Of a stretch of DNA of 35,154 nucleotides, positions 6,673 through 13,560 are shown one piece after another; the stretch's first letter is position 1, and each line of letters begins with the position of its first letter. Under the pieces are notes generated by a model. It saw only the letters and a program-made list of their open reading frames with translations, ran no database searches and was not told the origin of the DNA. The translations under genes and the position numbers were made by a program. Source of the DNA: BP-191 sp035940575 (GTDB taxonomy: Bacteria > Actinomycetota > Actinomycetes > BP-191); the NCBI GenBank assembly GCA_035940575.1, contig DASZER010000074.1, forward strand, positions 1 to 35,154, in the 5' to 3' direction.

Positions 6673-7926
6673 ATGGCCCTCACCCGAAGGCAGCTCCTCG
6701 CCGGCGCCGGAGGCGCGGCGGCGGCGCACGTCGTGCTGCCCGCCGTGGTGCGCGGCGGCGCGGCGTTCGGCGCGCAGCCTTCGCCGCACACGCGGACCCG
6801 CAACCGCCTCGTCGTGATCCACCTCTACGGCGGCAACGACGGCCTCAACACCGTCGTCCCGATGGCCGGCGCGCGCTACGACGTCTACCGCAAGGTGCGC
6901 CCGTCGATCGGCTACGCGCCGAGCCAGGTGCTGCCGCTCGACCTGCCGCACGACCGCCCGCACCACCTCGGCCTCAACCCGAGGCTCAAGACGGTGCACC
7001 GTCTCTACCGGCTCGGGCGCGTCGCGATCGTGCAGGGCGTCGACTACCCGAAGCACTCGTACTCGCACTTCACGTCGTCCGACATCTGGCACTCGGGCGA
7101 GCCTGGCCGCGCGGGCGGCAGCGGCTGGCTCGGGCGGCACCTCGACCGCGCGGGCGCGGGCGACGGCGAGCTGCGCGGGCTCGCGATCGGCGGGCAGCTC
7201 CCGTTGATGCTGCGCGGCCGCACGCACTCGGGCCTGCACATCGCGAGCGTCGGGGCGACGAGGTTCGCCGACGGCGGCGGAGCGGTCGCGGACGCGCGGC
7301 ACGACGCGATGGCGCTGTTCGACAACCACGTCCCTACGGAGCCGCTGCGCCGTGTCGCGGGCCATGGCGCTCGCCAGGCGGTGGACCTCGTCGACACGAT
7401 GGCGAAGGTGAAGCCCGCGCCGACCACGGGCGACCAGCTCGGCGACGCGATGATGACCGCGCGCACGCTGCTCGCGCTCGACCTCGGCGTGGAGTGCGTG
7501 TTCGTCTCGATGGGCGGGTTCGACAACCACACCGACCAGCGCTCGGCGCACGAGGCGCAGCTCGCGCGGCTGGACGACGCGCTGCGCCACTTCTACTACG
7601 GCTCCGGCGGGATGCCCCGCTCGATCTCCGAGCGGACGACGGTCATGGTGATCAGCGAGTTCGGCCGCCGCATCGGCGAGACCGGCGCGGGCCCCGCGGC
7701 CGGCACCGACCACGGCGCGGCGGCGCCGGTCCTCCTGATCGGGCCGCGCGTCGCGGGCGGCCTGCACGGCGAGCACCCGACTCTCGGCACGACGAAGGCG
7801 CCCGCCGACAACCTGGAGATGACGACCGACGTGCGCCGCGTCTACCGCGCGGTGCTCGACCGGTGGCTGCGCGACCCCGACCCGCTGTACGAGCGGATCG
7901 CCCCGCTGCCGCGCCTGTTCCGCTGA
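6673..7926 (+). CDS. DUF1501 family exported protein (Tat signal)
   Basis: A 417-residue member of DUF1501, a family with an alkaline-phosphatase/sulfatase-like fold and unknown substrate. The N-terminus TRRQLLAGAGGAAAAHVVLPAVV is a twin-arginine signal (Arg5-Arg6), implying export of the folded protein. Family landmarks are VIHLYGGNDGLNTVVP, HYSHFTSSDIW-like sequence at SHFTSSDIWHSG, VSMGGFDNHTDQ, MVISEFGRRIGE and the C-terminal GTDHGAAAPVLLIGP. The ATG at 6673 overlaps the stop of a two-codon minicistron (ATG GCC TGA at 6665-6673) that sits directly behind the AGGAGG site at 6658-6663, so initiation may be by re-start. It is paired with DUF1800 and follows the copper/sugar-dehydrogenase protein; the three probably form one exported module. 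Confidence 0.88.
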   Translation: MALTRRQLLAGAGGAAAAHVVLPAVVRGGAAFGAQPSPHTRTRNRLVVIHLYGGNDGLNTVVPMAGARYDVYRKVRPSIGYAPSQVLPLDLPHDRPHHLGLNPRLKTVHRLYRLGRVAIVQGVDYPKHSYSHFTSSDIWHSGEPGRAGGSGWLGRHLDRAGAGDGELRGLAIGGQLPLMLRGRTHSGLHIASVGATRFADGGGAVADARHDAMALFDNHVPTEPLRRVAGHGARQAVDLVDTMAKVKPAPTTGDQLGDAMMTARTLLALDLGVECVFVSMGGFDNHTDQRSAHEAQLARLDDALRHFYYGSGGMPRSISERTTVMVISEFGRRIGETGAGPAAGTDHGAAAPVLLIGPRVAGGLHGEHPTLGTTKAPADNLEMTTDVRRVYRAVLDRWLRDPDPLYERIAPLPRLFR

Positions 7927-7928
7927 CG

Positions 7929-7934
7929 TACGCT
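7929..7934 (+). promoter_or_regulatory. -10 box (TACGCT) of a leaderless mqnC transcript
   Basis: TACGCT fits the TANNNT consensus and ends 6 nt before the mqnC GTG at 7941. mqnC has no Shine-Dalgarno sequence, so a transcript starting at the GTG itself is likely. No clear -35 box is visible. Confidence 0.45.
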
Positions 7935-7940
7935 CAGCGC

Positions 7941-9089
7941 GTGACGATCCAGGCGATCCTCGACCGCGCCGCCGACGGCGGGCGCATCACGCCCGACGAG
8001 GCGTTGCTGCTCTACACCGACGCGCCGTTCCACGCGCTGGGCCACGCGGCCGACGAGGTGCGCCGCCGCCGCTTCCCCGACAACGTCGCCACGTACCTGA
8101 TCGACCGGAACATCAACTACACGAACGTCTGCGTGACGGCCTGCAAGTTCTGCGCGTTCTACCGCGCGCCCGGCCACGACGAGGGGTGGGTGCGCGACCT
8201 CGACGAGATCCTGCGCCGCTGCGCGGAGGCCGTCGAGCTCGGCGCGACCCAGATCATGCTGCAGGGCGGGCACCACCCGGAGTTCGGCATCGAGTGGTAC
8301 GAGCGGACGTTCCGCGCGATCAAGGACGCGTTCCCGCGGCTCGCGCTGCACTCGCTCGGCGCGAGCGAGGTCGTGCACATCGGGCGCGTCTCCGGCCTCT
8401 CGCACGAGGAGGTCATCACGCGGCTGCGCGACGCGGGCCTCGACTCGTTCGCCGGCGCGGGCGCGGAGATCCTGACCGAGCGTCCCCGCCAGGTCATCGC
8501 GCCGCTCAAGGAGTCGGGCGCGACGTGGCTGTCGGTGATGGAGACCGCGCACGGGCTCGGGGTCGAGTCGACGGCGACGTTCATGATGGGCACCGGCGAG
8601 ACGAACGCCGAGCGCATCGAGCACCTGCGGATGATCCGCGACGTGCAGGACAGGACGGGCGGGTTCCGGTCGTTCATCCCGTGGACCTACCAGGCCGAGA
8701 ACAACCACCTCAAGGGCCACACCCAGGCCACGACGATCGAGTACCTGCGGATGATCGCGGTGGCGCGGCTGTTCTTCGACAACGTCGCGCACCTGCAGGG
8801 CTCGTGGCTCACGGTCGGCAAGGACGTGGGCCAGCTCACCCTGCACATGGGCGCCGACGACCTCGGCTCGATCATGCTCGAGGAGAACGTCGTCTCGGCG
8901 GCCGGGGCACGGCACCGTTCGAACCGGCTGGAGCTCATCCACCTGATCCGCGCGGCGGGCCGCATCCCCGCGCAGCGCGACACGCTGTACCGCCACCTCG
9001 TCGTCCACGACGACCCGGCGAACGACCCCGTCGACGCCAACGTCACGTCGCACGTCTCGTCGACCGCACTCTCGCTCACCCCGGTATGA
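7941..9089 (+). CDS. mqnC: Cyclic dehypoxanthinyl futalosine synthase MqnC
   Basis: A radical SAM enzyme that cyclises dehypoxanthine futalosine to cyclic dehypoxanthinyl futalosine, the third stage of the futalosine menaquinone pathway. The 382 residues carry the cluster motif C64-x3-C68-x2-C71 (CVTACKFC), preceded by DRNINYTNVC and followed by FYRAPGHDEGW, and then the family blocks MLQGGHHPEFGIEWYE, ALHSLGASEVVHI, AGAEILTERPR and ATFMMGTGET. Length and motifs are normal for MqnC rather than the related MqnE. It starts with GTG 14 bp after the DUF1501 stop. Its own stop overlaps the next ATG in an ATGA, so it is coupled to the small membrane protein and then mqnX. Confidence 0.95.
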   Translation: MTIQAILDRAADGGRITPDEALLLYTDAPFHALGHAADEVRRRRFPDNVATYLIDRNINYTNVCVTACKFCAFYRAPGHDEGWVRDLDEILRRCAEAVELGATQIMLQGGHHPEFGIEWYERTFRAIKDAFPRLALHSLGASEVVHIGRVSGLSHEEVITRLRDAGLDSFAGAGAEILTERPRQVIAPLKESGATWLSVMETAHGLGVESTATFMMGTGETNAERIEHLRMIRDVQDRTGGFRSFIPWTYQAENNHLKGHTQATTIEYLRMIAVARLFFDNVAHLQGSWLTVGKDVGQLTLHMGADDLGSIMLEENVVSAAGARHRSNRLELIHLIRAAGRIPAQRDTLYRHLVVHDDPANDPVDANVTSHVSSTALSLTPV

Positions 9090-9334
9090 GCGGCCCGGTC
9101 CCGGCCTGGCTACGCGCCGTCCTGGGCTGGACCGGGCTCCTGCTCTGGGGGCTCGCGCTGATCGCGGTCGCCGCGCCCGCCGCCGTCGACTGCCCGATGC
9201 CGGTCGCCGACCTGCTCGGCGAGGAGTGCGCGGGCTCGCGGGCGCGCGCCGGATGGGCGGCAGTCTGGGTCGTGCTCGCTCTCGCGACGTCGTTCGCGTA
9301 CCTCGCGGCCCTGCTGCGCCGCGACGACAGGTGA
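9086..9334 (+). CDS. Small two-helix membrane protein, 82 aa
   Basis: I do not recognise this family. Two hydrophobic helices (about residues 12-32 and 57-77) flank an exposed loop containing two cysteines and acidic residues (DCPMPVADLLGEECAGSRAR); the chain ends in a short basic tail (LRRDDR). It overlaps mqnC by ATGA at its start and mqnX by GTGA at its end, so it is translated as part of the menaquinone operon. The cysteine pair could form a disulfide outside the cell. A role near the membrane steps of quinone synthesis is only a guess from position. Confidence 0.75.
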   Translation: MSGPVPAWLRAVLGWTGLLLWGLALIAVAAPAAVDCPMPVADLLGEECAGSRARAGWAAVWVVLALATSFAYLAALLRRDDR

Positions 9335-10566
9335 CGCTCGTCCACTGCGCGCCGCTGGTGCTTCCGGTCGACGGCGAGCCGATCGAGGACGGCGCGGTCG
9401 CGGTCGAGGGGTCCCGCATCGTCGCGGTCGGAACGCGCCGCGAGGTCGTGACCGACGGCGCGCGCGTACGCGACTGGCGCGGCGTCCTCACGCCCGGCCT
9501 GGTCAACGCGCACACGCACCTGCAGTACACGGACTTCGCCGACCTCGCGACGGCGGGCATGCCGTTCCACGTCTGGATCCGCACGCTCACCGAGCGCCGC
9601 CTCACCTGGACGCCGCCGCAGTGGACGGAGAGCACGCGGCACGGCACGCACGAGGCGATCCGTACGGGGACGACGTGCGTCGCCGACGTCGTGACGGACG
9701 TCGCCGCGCTGCCGGTGCTCGCGCGGTCGGGGCTCGCGGGGACGGGCTACGTCGAGGTCGTCGGCATCGAGTCGTACAAGTGGTCGCGCGAGCGCGAACG
9801 CCTGCTGCGCAAGCTCGCCGACGCCCCCGCGGGCATCGGCACGGGCGTCAGCCCGCACGCGCTCTACTCGCTCGGCACCGACGCGGTCACCGGGTCGCTC
9901 GCGGTCGCGCGGGAGCGCGGCCTGCGCCTGCACCCGCACCTCGCCGAGACGGCGAACGAGGACGAGTACGTCCGCTGCGGCACCGGGCCGATCGCGGAGT
10001 TCGGCCACTCGCGCGGGCTGACGTTCGAGCTGCTCGGCGGCGGGTCGGGCCGCTCGCCCGTGGAGTACGCCGACGGGCTCGGGATGCTCGGCGAGGACGT
10101 GCACGTCGCGCACGGCGTCCACGCGTCGGCGACCGACCGCGCGCTGCTGCGCGAGCGCGGCACCGCCGTCGCGCTGTGCGCGCGCTCCAACGCGATCCTC
10201 GGAGCCGGCGAGCCGCCCGTCGCGGACTACCTGCGCGAGGGCAACGCGATCGCCGTCGGCACAGACTCGCGCGCGTCGTCGCCGTCGCTGGACCTGCTGG
10301 AGGAGGTGCGCGCGCTGCGCGACCTCGCGGTGTCGCAGGGTGCGCCGCGCGAGGGCCTCGCGAAGCGGCTCGTCGAGGCGGCGACGACCGGCGGCGCGTA
10401 CGCCCTCGGCCGCGACGACGCGGGGCGGCTGCGGCCGGGCGCGCGGGCCGACCTCGCGGTGTTCGACGTGCCGGACGGCGACCCGTACGAGGCGCTGGTC
10501 GAGCACGGCGCGGGGCGGTGCGTGGCGACGGTGCTCGGCGGCCGCCTGGTGCACCGGCGCGCGTGA
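9331..10566 (+). CDS. mqnX: Aminodeoxyfutalosine deaminase MqnX (amidohydrolase)
   Basis: An amidohydrolase-superfamily enzyme of 411 residues. In the actinobacterial version of the futalosine pathway such a protein deaminates 6-amino-6-deoxyfutalosine to futalosine. The metal site is visible: His61 and His63 in LVNAHTHLQ, a later His in LHPHLAET, another in HVAHGVHAS and the Asp of VGTDSRASS. The typical small beta-sandwich of the family is formed by both ends (DGAVAVEGSRIVAVG and ARADLAVFDVPDG). Related ATZ/TRZ deaminases act on other amino-purines, but the GTGA overlap with a gene that itself overlaps mqnC makes the quinone role most likely. The pathway genes mqnE, mqnB and mqnD are not in this window. 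Confidence 0.85.
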   Translation: MTLVHCAPLVLPVDGEPIEDGAVAVEGSRIVAVGTRREVVTDGARVRDWRGVLTPGLVNAHTHLQYTDFADLATAGMPFHVWIRTLTERRLTWTPPQWTESTRHGTHEAIRTGTTCVADVVTDVAALPVLARSGLAGTGYVEVVGIESYKWSRERERLLRKLADAPAGIGTGVSPHALYSLGTDAVTGSLAVARERGLRLHPHLAETANEDEYVRCGTGPIAEFGHSRGLTFELLGGGSGRSPVEYADGLGMLGEDVHVAHGVHASATDRALLRERGTAVALCARSNAILGAGEPPVADYLREGNAIAVGTDSRASSPSLDLLEEVRALRDLAVSQGAPREGLAKRLVEAATTGGAYALGRDDAGRLRPGARADLAVFDVPDGDPYEALVEHGAGRCVATVLGGRLVHRRA

Positions 10567-10573
10567 TCTTCGC

Positions 10574-10582
10574 TGCTACCCT
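10574..10582 (+). promoter_or_regulatory. Extended -10 promoter of the first lipoprotein
   Basis: TGC-TACCCT is an extended -10 element. It ends 6 nt before the ATG at 10589, which has no Shine-Dalgarno sequence, so the mRNA is probably leaderless. It overlaps nothing coding beyond the mqnX stop. Confidence 0.5.
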
Positions 10583-10588
10583 CGCGCG

Positions 10589-11116
10589 ATGCGTACGCGC
10601 CTCGTAGTCCCCGCGGCCGTGCTGGCCGCCGCCGCGCTCGCCTGCGGCGGCGACGACCCGGTGCCGCGCGCCACGCCGTCCGCGGCGCCGACGACCGCGA
10701 GCCCGGCGCCCACACCGACCCCGACGCCGCTGAGCAAGGCGGAGTGGGTCGGGAAGATCACCGCCATCTGCGACGACGTCGAGGCCGAGGCCGACAAGAT
10801 CGGCGAGCCGAAGACGGCGAAGGACTACGCCGAGGCGATGGCGACGCTGGTGCGGATCATCGACGAGGCGAACGCCGAGATCCGTACGCTGCCGCCGCCG
10901 GCCGCCGACGCGGCCGCGCTCGAGGCCAACTTCATGGGCCCGAACGAGAAGCAGGAGGAGACGTTCCGCGCCGCCCTGCCCGAGCTCCAGTCCGCCGCGC
11001 AGAGCGAGGACACGGCGGCCGCGGAGAAGGCGTTCGGCGACGCGATCAGCACGACCACGCCGACCGACGCGCAGGCGAGCTTCCTGCGGCAGTACGGCCT
11101 CGGCGACTGCGTCTGA
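10589..11116 (+). CDS. Putative lipoprotein, paralogue of the next gene
   Basis: A 175-residue exported protein with a lipoprotein signal: basic start (MRTR), hydrophobic run and lipobox ALAC with Cys19. A Ser/Thr/Pro/Ala linker (about 26-48) of the cell-wall-spanning kind is followed by a helical domain with KAEWVGKITAICDDVEAEADKI, LPPPAADAAALEANF and the ending QYGLGDC. The two mature cysteines (in TAIC and GDC) recur in the neighbouring paralogue and may form a disulfide. The family is unknown to me. Both genes appear to be expressed from their own leaderless promoters. Confidence 0.82.
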   Translation: MRTRLVVPAAVLAAAALACGGDDPVPRATPSAAPTTASPAPTPTPTPLSKAEWVGKITAICDDVEAEADKIGEPKTAKDYAEAMATLVRIIDEANAEIRTLPPPAADAAALEANFMGPNEKQEETFRAALPELQSAAQSEDTAAAEKAFGDAISTTTPTDAQASFLRQYGLGDCV

Positions 11117-11145
11117 CGGTGGGCGCGCACGGCGCGGGCGTTCCG

Positions 11146-11151
11146 TATGCT
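11146..11151 (+). promoter_or_regulatory. -10 box (TATGCT) of the second lipoprotein
   Basis: TATGCT ends 6 nt before the ATG at 11158; no Shine-Dalgarno sequence is present, so the transcript is probably leaderless. The spacing is the same as for the preceding paralogue, as if promoter and gene were duplicated together. Confidence 0.5.
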
Positions 11152-11157
11152 CGCCCG

Positions 11158-11682
11158 ATGCGCCGACTCCCCGTGCTGCTCGCGTCCGCCCTCCTCGCCT
11201 CGGCCGTCGCGTGCGGAGGGGACGACGGCGGCCCCGCCGCGTCGCCCACGCCGTCACCGACCACCGCGTCGCCGACGGCGAGCGCGATGACGAAGGAGGC
11301 GTACGTCGCCGCCGCCAACGCCCTGTGCGCGCGCGTGGACAAGGAGACGGAGTCGCTGCCGGACGAGCCCGGGACGGCGAAGGAGCTCCTCGACGGCACC
11401 AGGACCTACCTCGCCTCGCTGAAGAAGGCACAGGGCGAGCTGCGCGCGCTGACGCCGCCGGCAGCGGACGCCGAGGAGGTCGAGAAGAACTTCCTCGCGG
11501 TCGGCGACAAGCAGGTCGAGGTGCTCGAGGGCCTGCTCCCCGAGCTGGAGGCGGCGGCGGCGAAGAACGACAAGGCCGCGGCCGAGAAGGCGCTCCAGGA
11601 CGGCTTCCAGGAGTTCGAGACCGTGTCGACCGACGCCGTCGAGGAGTGGATGACGCAGTACGGCCTCACCGACTGCGGCTGA
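11158..11682 (+). CDS. Putative lipoprotein, tandem paralogue
   Basis: A 174-residue protein of the same plan as its upstream neighbour: lipobox SAVAC with Cys19, the motif CGGDD just after it, a Thr/Ser/Pro linker, then a helical domain with a matching region (ALTPPAADAEEVEKNFL) and the same ending (QYGLTDC). The middle is more charged and richer in Lys/Glu (AAAAKNDKAAAEKALQDGF). The tandem copies have diverged considerably, so the duplication is not recent. The function is unknown; the position between quinone genes suggests only that it is anchored to the outer face of the membrane. The next gene, menG, starts 1 bp after its stop. Confidence 0.82.
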   Translation: MRRLPVLLASALLASAVACGGDDGGPAASPTPSPTTASPTASAMTKEAYVAAANALCARVDKETESLPDEPGTAKELLDGTRTYLASLKKAQGELRALTPPAADAEEVEKNFLAVGDKQVEVLEGLLPELEAAAAKNDKAAAEKALQDGFQEFETVSTDAVEEWMTQYGLTDCG

Positions 11683-11683
11683 C

Positions 11684-12394
11684 GTGACGCGCGCCGACCT
11701 GGGGAAGCAGCCGCGCGACGTCGCGGCGATGTTCGACGACGTGGCGCCGCGCTACGACCTCACCAACGCCGTCCTCTCACTCGGCCAGGACCGCGGCTGG
11801 CGCCGCGCGACCTCGCGGGCGCTCGCGTTGCGGCCGGGCGAGGTCGCGCTCGACCTCGCGGCGGGCACGGGCACGTCGTCGGTCGCGCTGGCGGCGTCGG
11901 GCGCGACGGTCGTGGCGTGCGACTTCAGCCTCGGGATGCTGCGCGTCGGCGTCGCGCGCAACCCGCACGAGCGCGTCCGCTACGTCGCGGGCGACGGCCT
12001 GCGGCTGCCGTTCGCCGACGCGTCGTTCGACGCGGTGACGATCTCGTTCGGGCTGCGCAACCTGCACGACCTCGACGCCGGCCTGCGCGAGCTCGCCCGC
12101 GTCACGAAGCCCGGCGGGCGGCTCGTGGTGTGCGAGATCAGCCACCCGACGTGGGCGCCGTTCCGTGCGGTCTACGTGGACTACCTCATGCGCGCGCTGC
12201 CCGCGCTCGCGCGGCGCGTGAGCAGCAACCCCGACGCGTACGTCTACCTCGCCGAGTCGATCCGCGCGTGGCCCGCGCAGCGCGCGCTCGCCGAGCGGAT
12301 CGACGCCGCCGGCTGGCACGGCGTCTCGTGGCGCGACCTCACCGGCGGCATCGTCGCGCTGCACAAGGCGCGCCGCGCTACACCGCCGAGCTGA
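11684..12394 (+). CDS. menG: Demethylmenaquinone methyltransferase MenG/UbiE
   Basis: MenG transfers a methyl group from S-adenosylmethionine to demethylmenaquinone, the usual last ring step of menaquinone synthesis at the membrane. The 236 residues show the UbiE signature: MFDDVAPRYDLTNAVLSLGQDRGWRR, SAM loop LDLAAGTGTSSVAL, DFSLGMLRVG, the block FADASFDAVTISFGLRNLHD, and TKPGGRLVVCEISHP. GTG at 11684 lies one base after the lipoprotein stop and has no ribosome site of its own, so it probably depends on re-initiation. The last 17 bp overlap the 3' end of the hydrolase gene on the other strand. Confidence 0.95.
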   Translation: MTRADLGKQPRDVAAMFDDVAPRYDLTNAVLSLGQDRGWRRATSRALALRPGEVALDLAAGTGTSSVALAASGATVVACDFSLGMLRVGVARNPHERVRYVAGDGLRLPFADASFDAVTISFGLRNLHDLDAGLRELARVTKPGGRLVVCEISHPTWAPFRAVYVDYLMRALPALARRVSSNPDAYVYLAESIRAWPAQRALAERIDAAGWHGVSWRDLTGGIVALHKARRATPPS

Positions 12395-13247
12395 CCTGCG
12401 GCACGAAGCCGACGGGGCCGATGACGCCCTCGACCACCGGCGCCGCCCAGTCGGGCAGGCCGAGCCCCTTCTCGACGACCTGCTGGTAGCCCCAGCCGCC
12501 GACGTGGCCGGTGCCGAGGAACGTGTACGTGCTCACGGGCACGCCCGTCGCGGCGAGCGCGCCGGTCAGCTCCTGCGCCTGCGTCGGCGTGACGACCGTG
12601 TCGCCGGCGGCGTGGTTGGCGAAGACGCGCTTGAGGCCGTGCGCGGCGATCGCCTGCACCTGCGCGATCGGGCTGCGGTCGAGGTACGCCTGCGGCACCT
12701 CGGCCGGCGTGCCGCCGGTCTCCGCCTGGATCGCGGGCTGGAAGCCGGGCACGGTCGCCCACTCCTCGACGAGGTTCTCGACGCCCGCGTCCTCGACCCA
12801 GTACTGGTACGTCCCGCGCGGCGCGTGCGCGACGGCGAGGCCGCTGACCTCGCCGCCCATGCTGATGCCCCAGACGATCGTCGTGCGGATGCTCGGGTAG
12901 CGCGCCTTGAGGTCGAGCGTCGCCGCGATCGTGTCGCGCCAGCCGGTCCCGACCTTCCACGCGCCCTGCGGCCCGCGGTAGTCCATGGAGACGCCGGCCC
13001 AGCCGCGGTTGGCGACGTCGGCGAGGTAGCCGTCGAAGTTGTCCGCCGCCCCGCCGAAGCCGTGGCAGAACACCACGAGCACGGTCGGGCTCCCGGCCGG
13101 CAGCACCGCGCGGCCTGTCGCGGTCTGGCCGTCGACGGTGACGGTGTAGGCGGTGACGGGGACGGCGGCGTGCGCGACGCCGCCGGGGAGGGCCGCGACC
13201 GCGAGGGCGGTCGTGCCGAGCAGGCGCGAGAGCGTACGAGAGCGCAA
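12378..13247 (-). CDS. Secreted alpha/beta hydrolase
   Basis: A 289-residue exported hydrolase with an N-terminal signal peptide (RLLGTTALAVAALPGGVAHA, cleavage near residue 27). The catalytic triad is visible: Ser129 in the nucleophile elbow GISMGG, Asp216 (HAAGDTVVT) and His248 (GTGHVGG); HGFGG (62-66) forms the oxyanion turn. The chain resembles prolyl-oligopeptidase/dienelactone-hydrolase-like esterases; the substrate is unknown. The start is TTG at 13247, chosen because AGGAGG lies 5 nt upstream on the minus strand (13258-13253). That site overlaps the arm of the palindromic element at 13255-13427. Its end overlaps menG by 17 bp tail to tail. Confidence 0.85.
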   Translation of the reverse strand: MRSRTLSRLLGTTALAVAALPGGVAHAAVPVTAYTVTVDGQTATGRAVLPAGSPTVLVVFCHGFGGAADNFDGYLADVANRGWAGVSMDYRGPQGAWKVGTGWRDTIAATLDLKARYPSIRTTIVWGISMGGEVSGLAVAHAPRGTYQYWVEDAGVENLVEEWATVPGFQPAIQAETGGTPAEVPQAYLDRSPIAQVQAIAAHGLKRVFANHAAGDTVVTPTQAQELTGALAATGVPVSTYTFLGTGHVGGWGYQQVVEKGLGLPDWAAPVVEGVIGPVGFVPQVSSAV

Positions 13248-13254
13248 GGGGGCC

Positions 13255-13427
13255 TCCTAGGAGGGTTCTGCGAAACCCGGCCCTGCTGCGCCGAGCCCGC
13301 GCGACGACCGGCTGCGTTCTCGGTCGCCTGCGGGCATGACCCAGCCCGCAGGCGCCCTGCGGCCTTGCCGGATCGCCACGCGGCCCTCGGCTCGCGACGG
13401 GCAGAGTTTCGCAGAACCCTCCTAGGA
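13255..13427 (+). repeat. Palindromic intergenic element, copy 2
   Basis: A 173-bp insert with perfect 22-bp outer arms (13255-13276 and 13406-13427; the left arm begins TCCTAGGAGGGTT). Shared core blocks are TGCTGCGCC (13284-13292), GCCTTGC (13362-13368) and GCTCGCGACG (13390-13399). The centre carries a perfect 10-bp hairpin, GCCTGCGGGC (13326-13335) and GCCCGCAGGC (13344-13353). The arm sequence is unrelated to the arms of the other copies. The left arm overlaps the AGGAGG ribosome site of the minus-strand hydrolase. This copy lies between divergent genes, unlike copies 1 and 3. Confidence 0.82.
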
Positions 13428-13560
13428 AGGGCGGTCTCGCCCCTCCTGACGCGCCACCGGCCGGAAGATCGCGAACGCGCTCCGCGGAGTGCGGCGGGCG
13501 GGGCAGCGGGCGTACACTCCGGGGCGGCTCGTGAAAACGTTCACAAAGTCCGGAGCGGCC
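13428..13560 (+). promoter_or_regulatory. menJ promoter and leader
   Basis: A -10 box TACACT (13513-13518) predicts transcription from about 13525. No convincing -35 box is seen at the right distance. A Rex-like operator (13529-13546) lies directly downstream of the predicted start, and the GGAG ribosome site (13552-13555) precedes the ATG at 13561. The earlier part (13428-13500) holds nothing I can name. Confidence 0.5.
13529..13546. promoter_or_regulatory. Rex operator-like site
   Basis: TCGTGAAAACGTTCACAA matches the known Rex consensus TTGTGAA-N4-TTCACAA at 13 of 14 defined positions. Rex is the redox repressor that senses NADH/NAD+ and in actinomycetes controls nuo and terminal oxidase genes. 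The site lies just downstream of the predicted menJ transcription start, where bound repressor would block the polymerase. No rex gene is in the window. Confidence 0.65.

Noticed and set aside
6521..6673. 50-codon frame inside palindromic element copy 1
   Set aside because: The arm contains the ATG by symmetry, there is no ribosome site, and the same region in copies 2 and 3 has no matching frame; only its last two codons matter, as the minicistron.
3597..6803. Very long minus-strand open frame opposite mqnA, the cupredoxin protein, DUF1800 and the DUF1501 start
   Set aside because: Its product is arginine/glutamate/valine-rich with no family motifs; it is the antisense shadow of well-recognised plus-strand genes in high-GC DNA.
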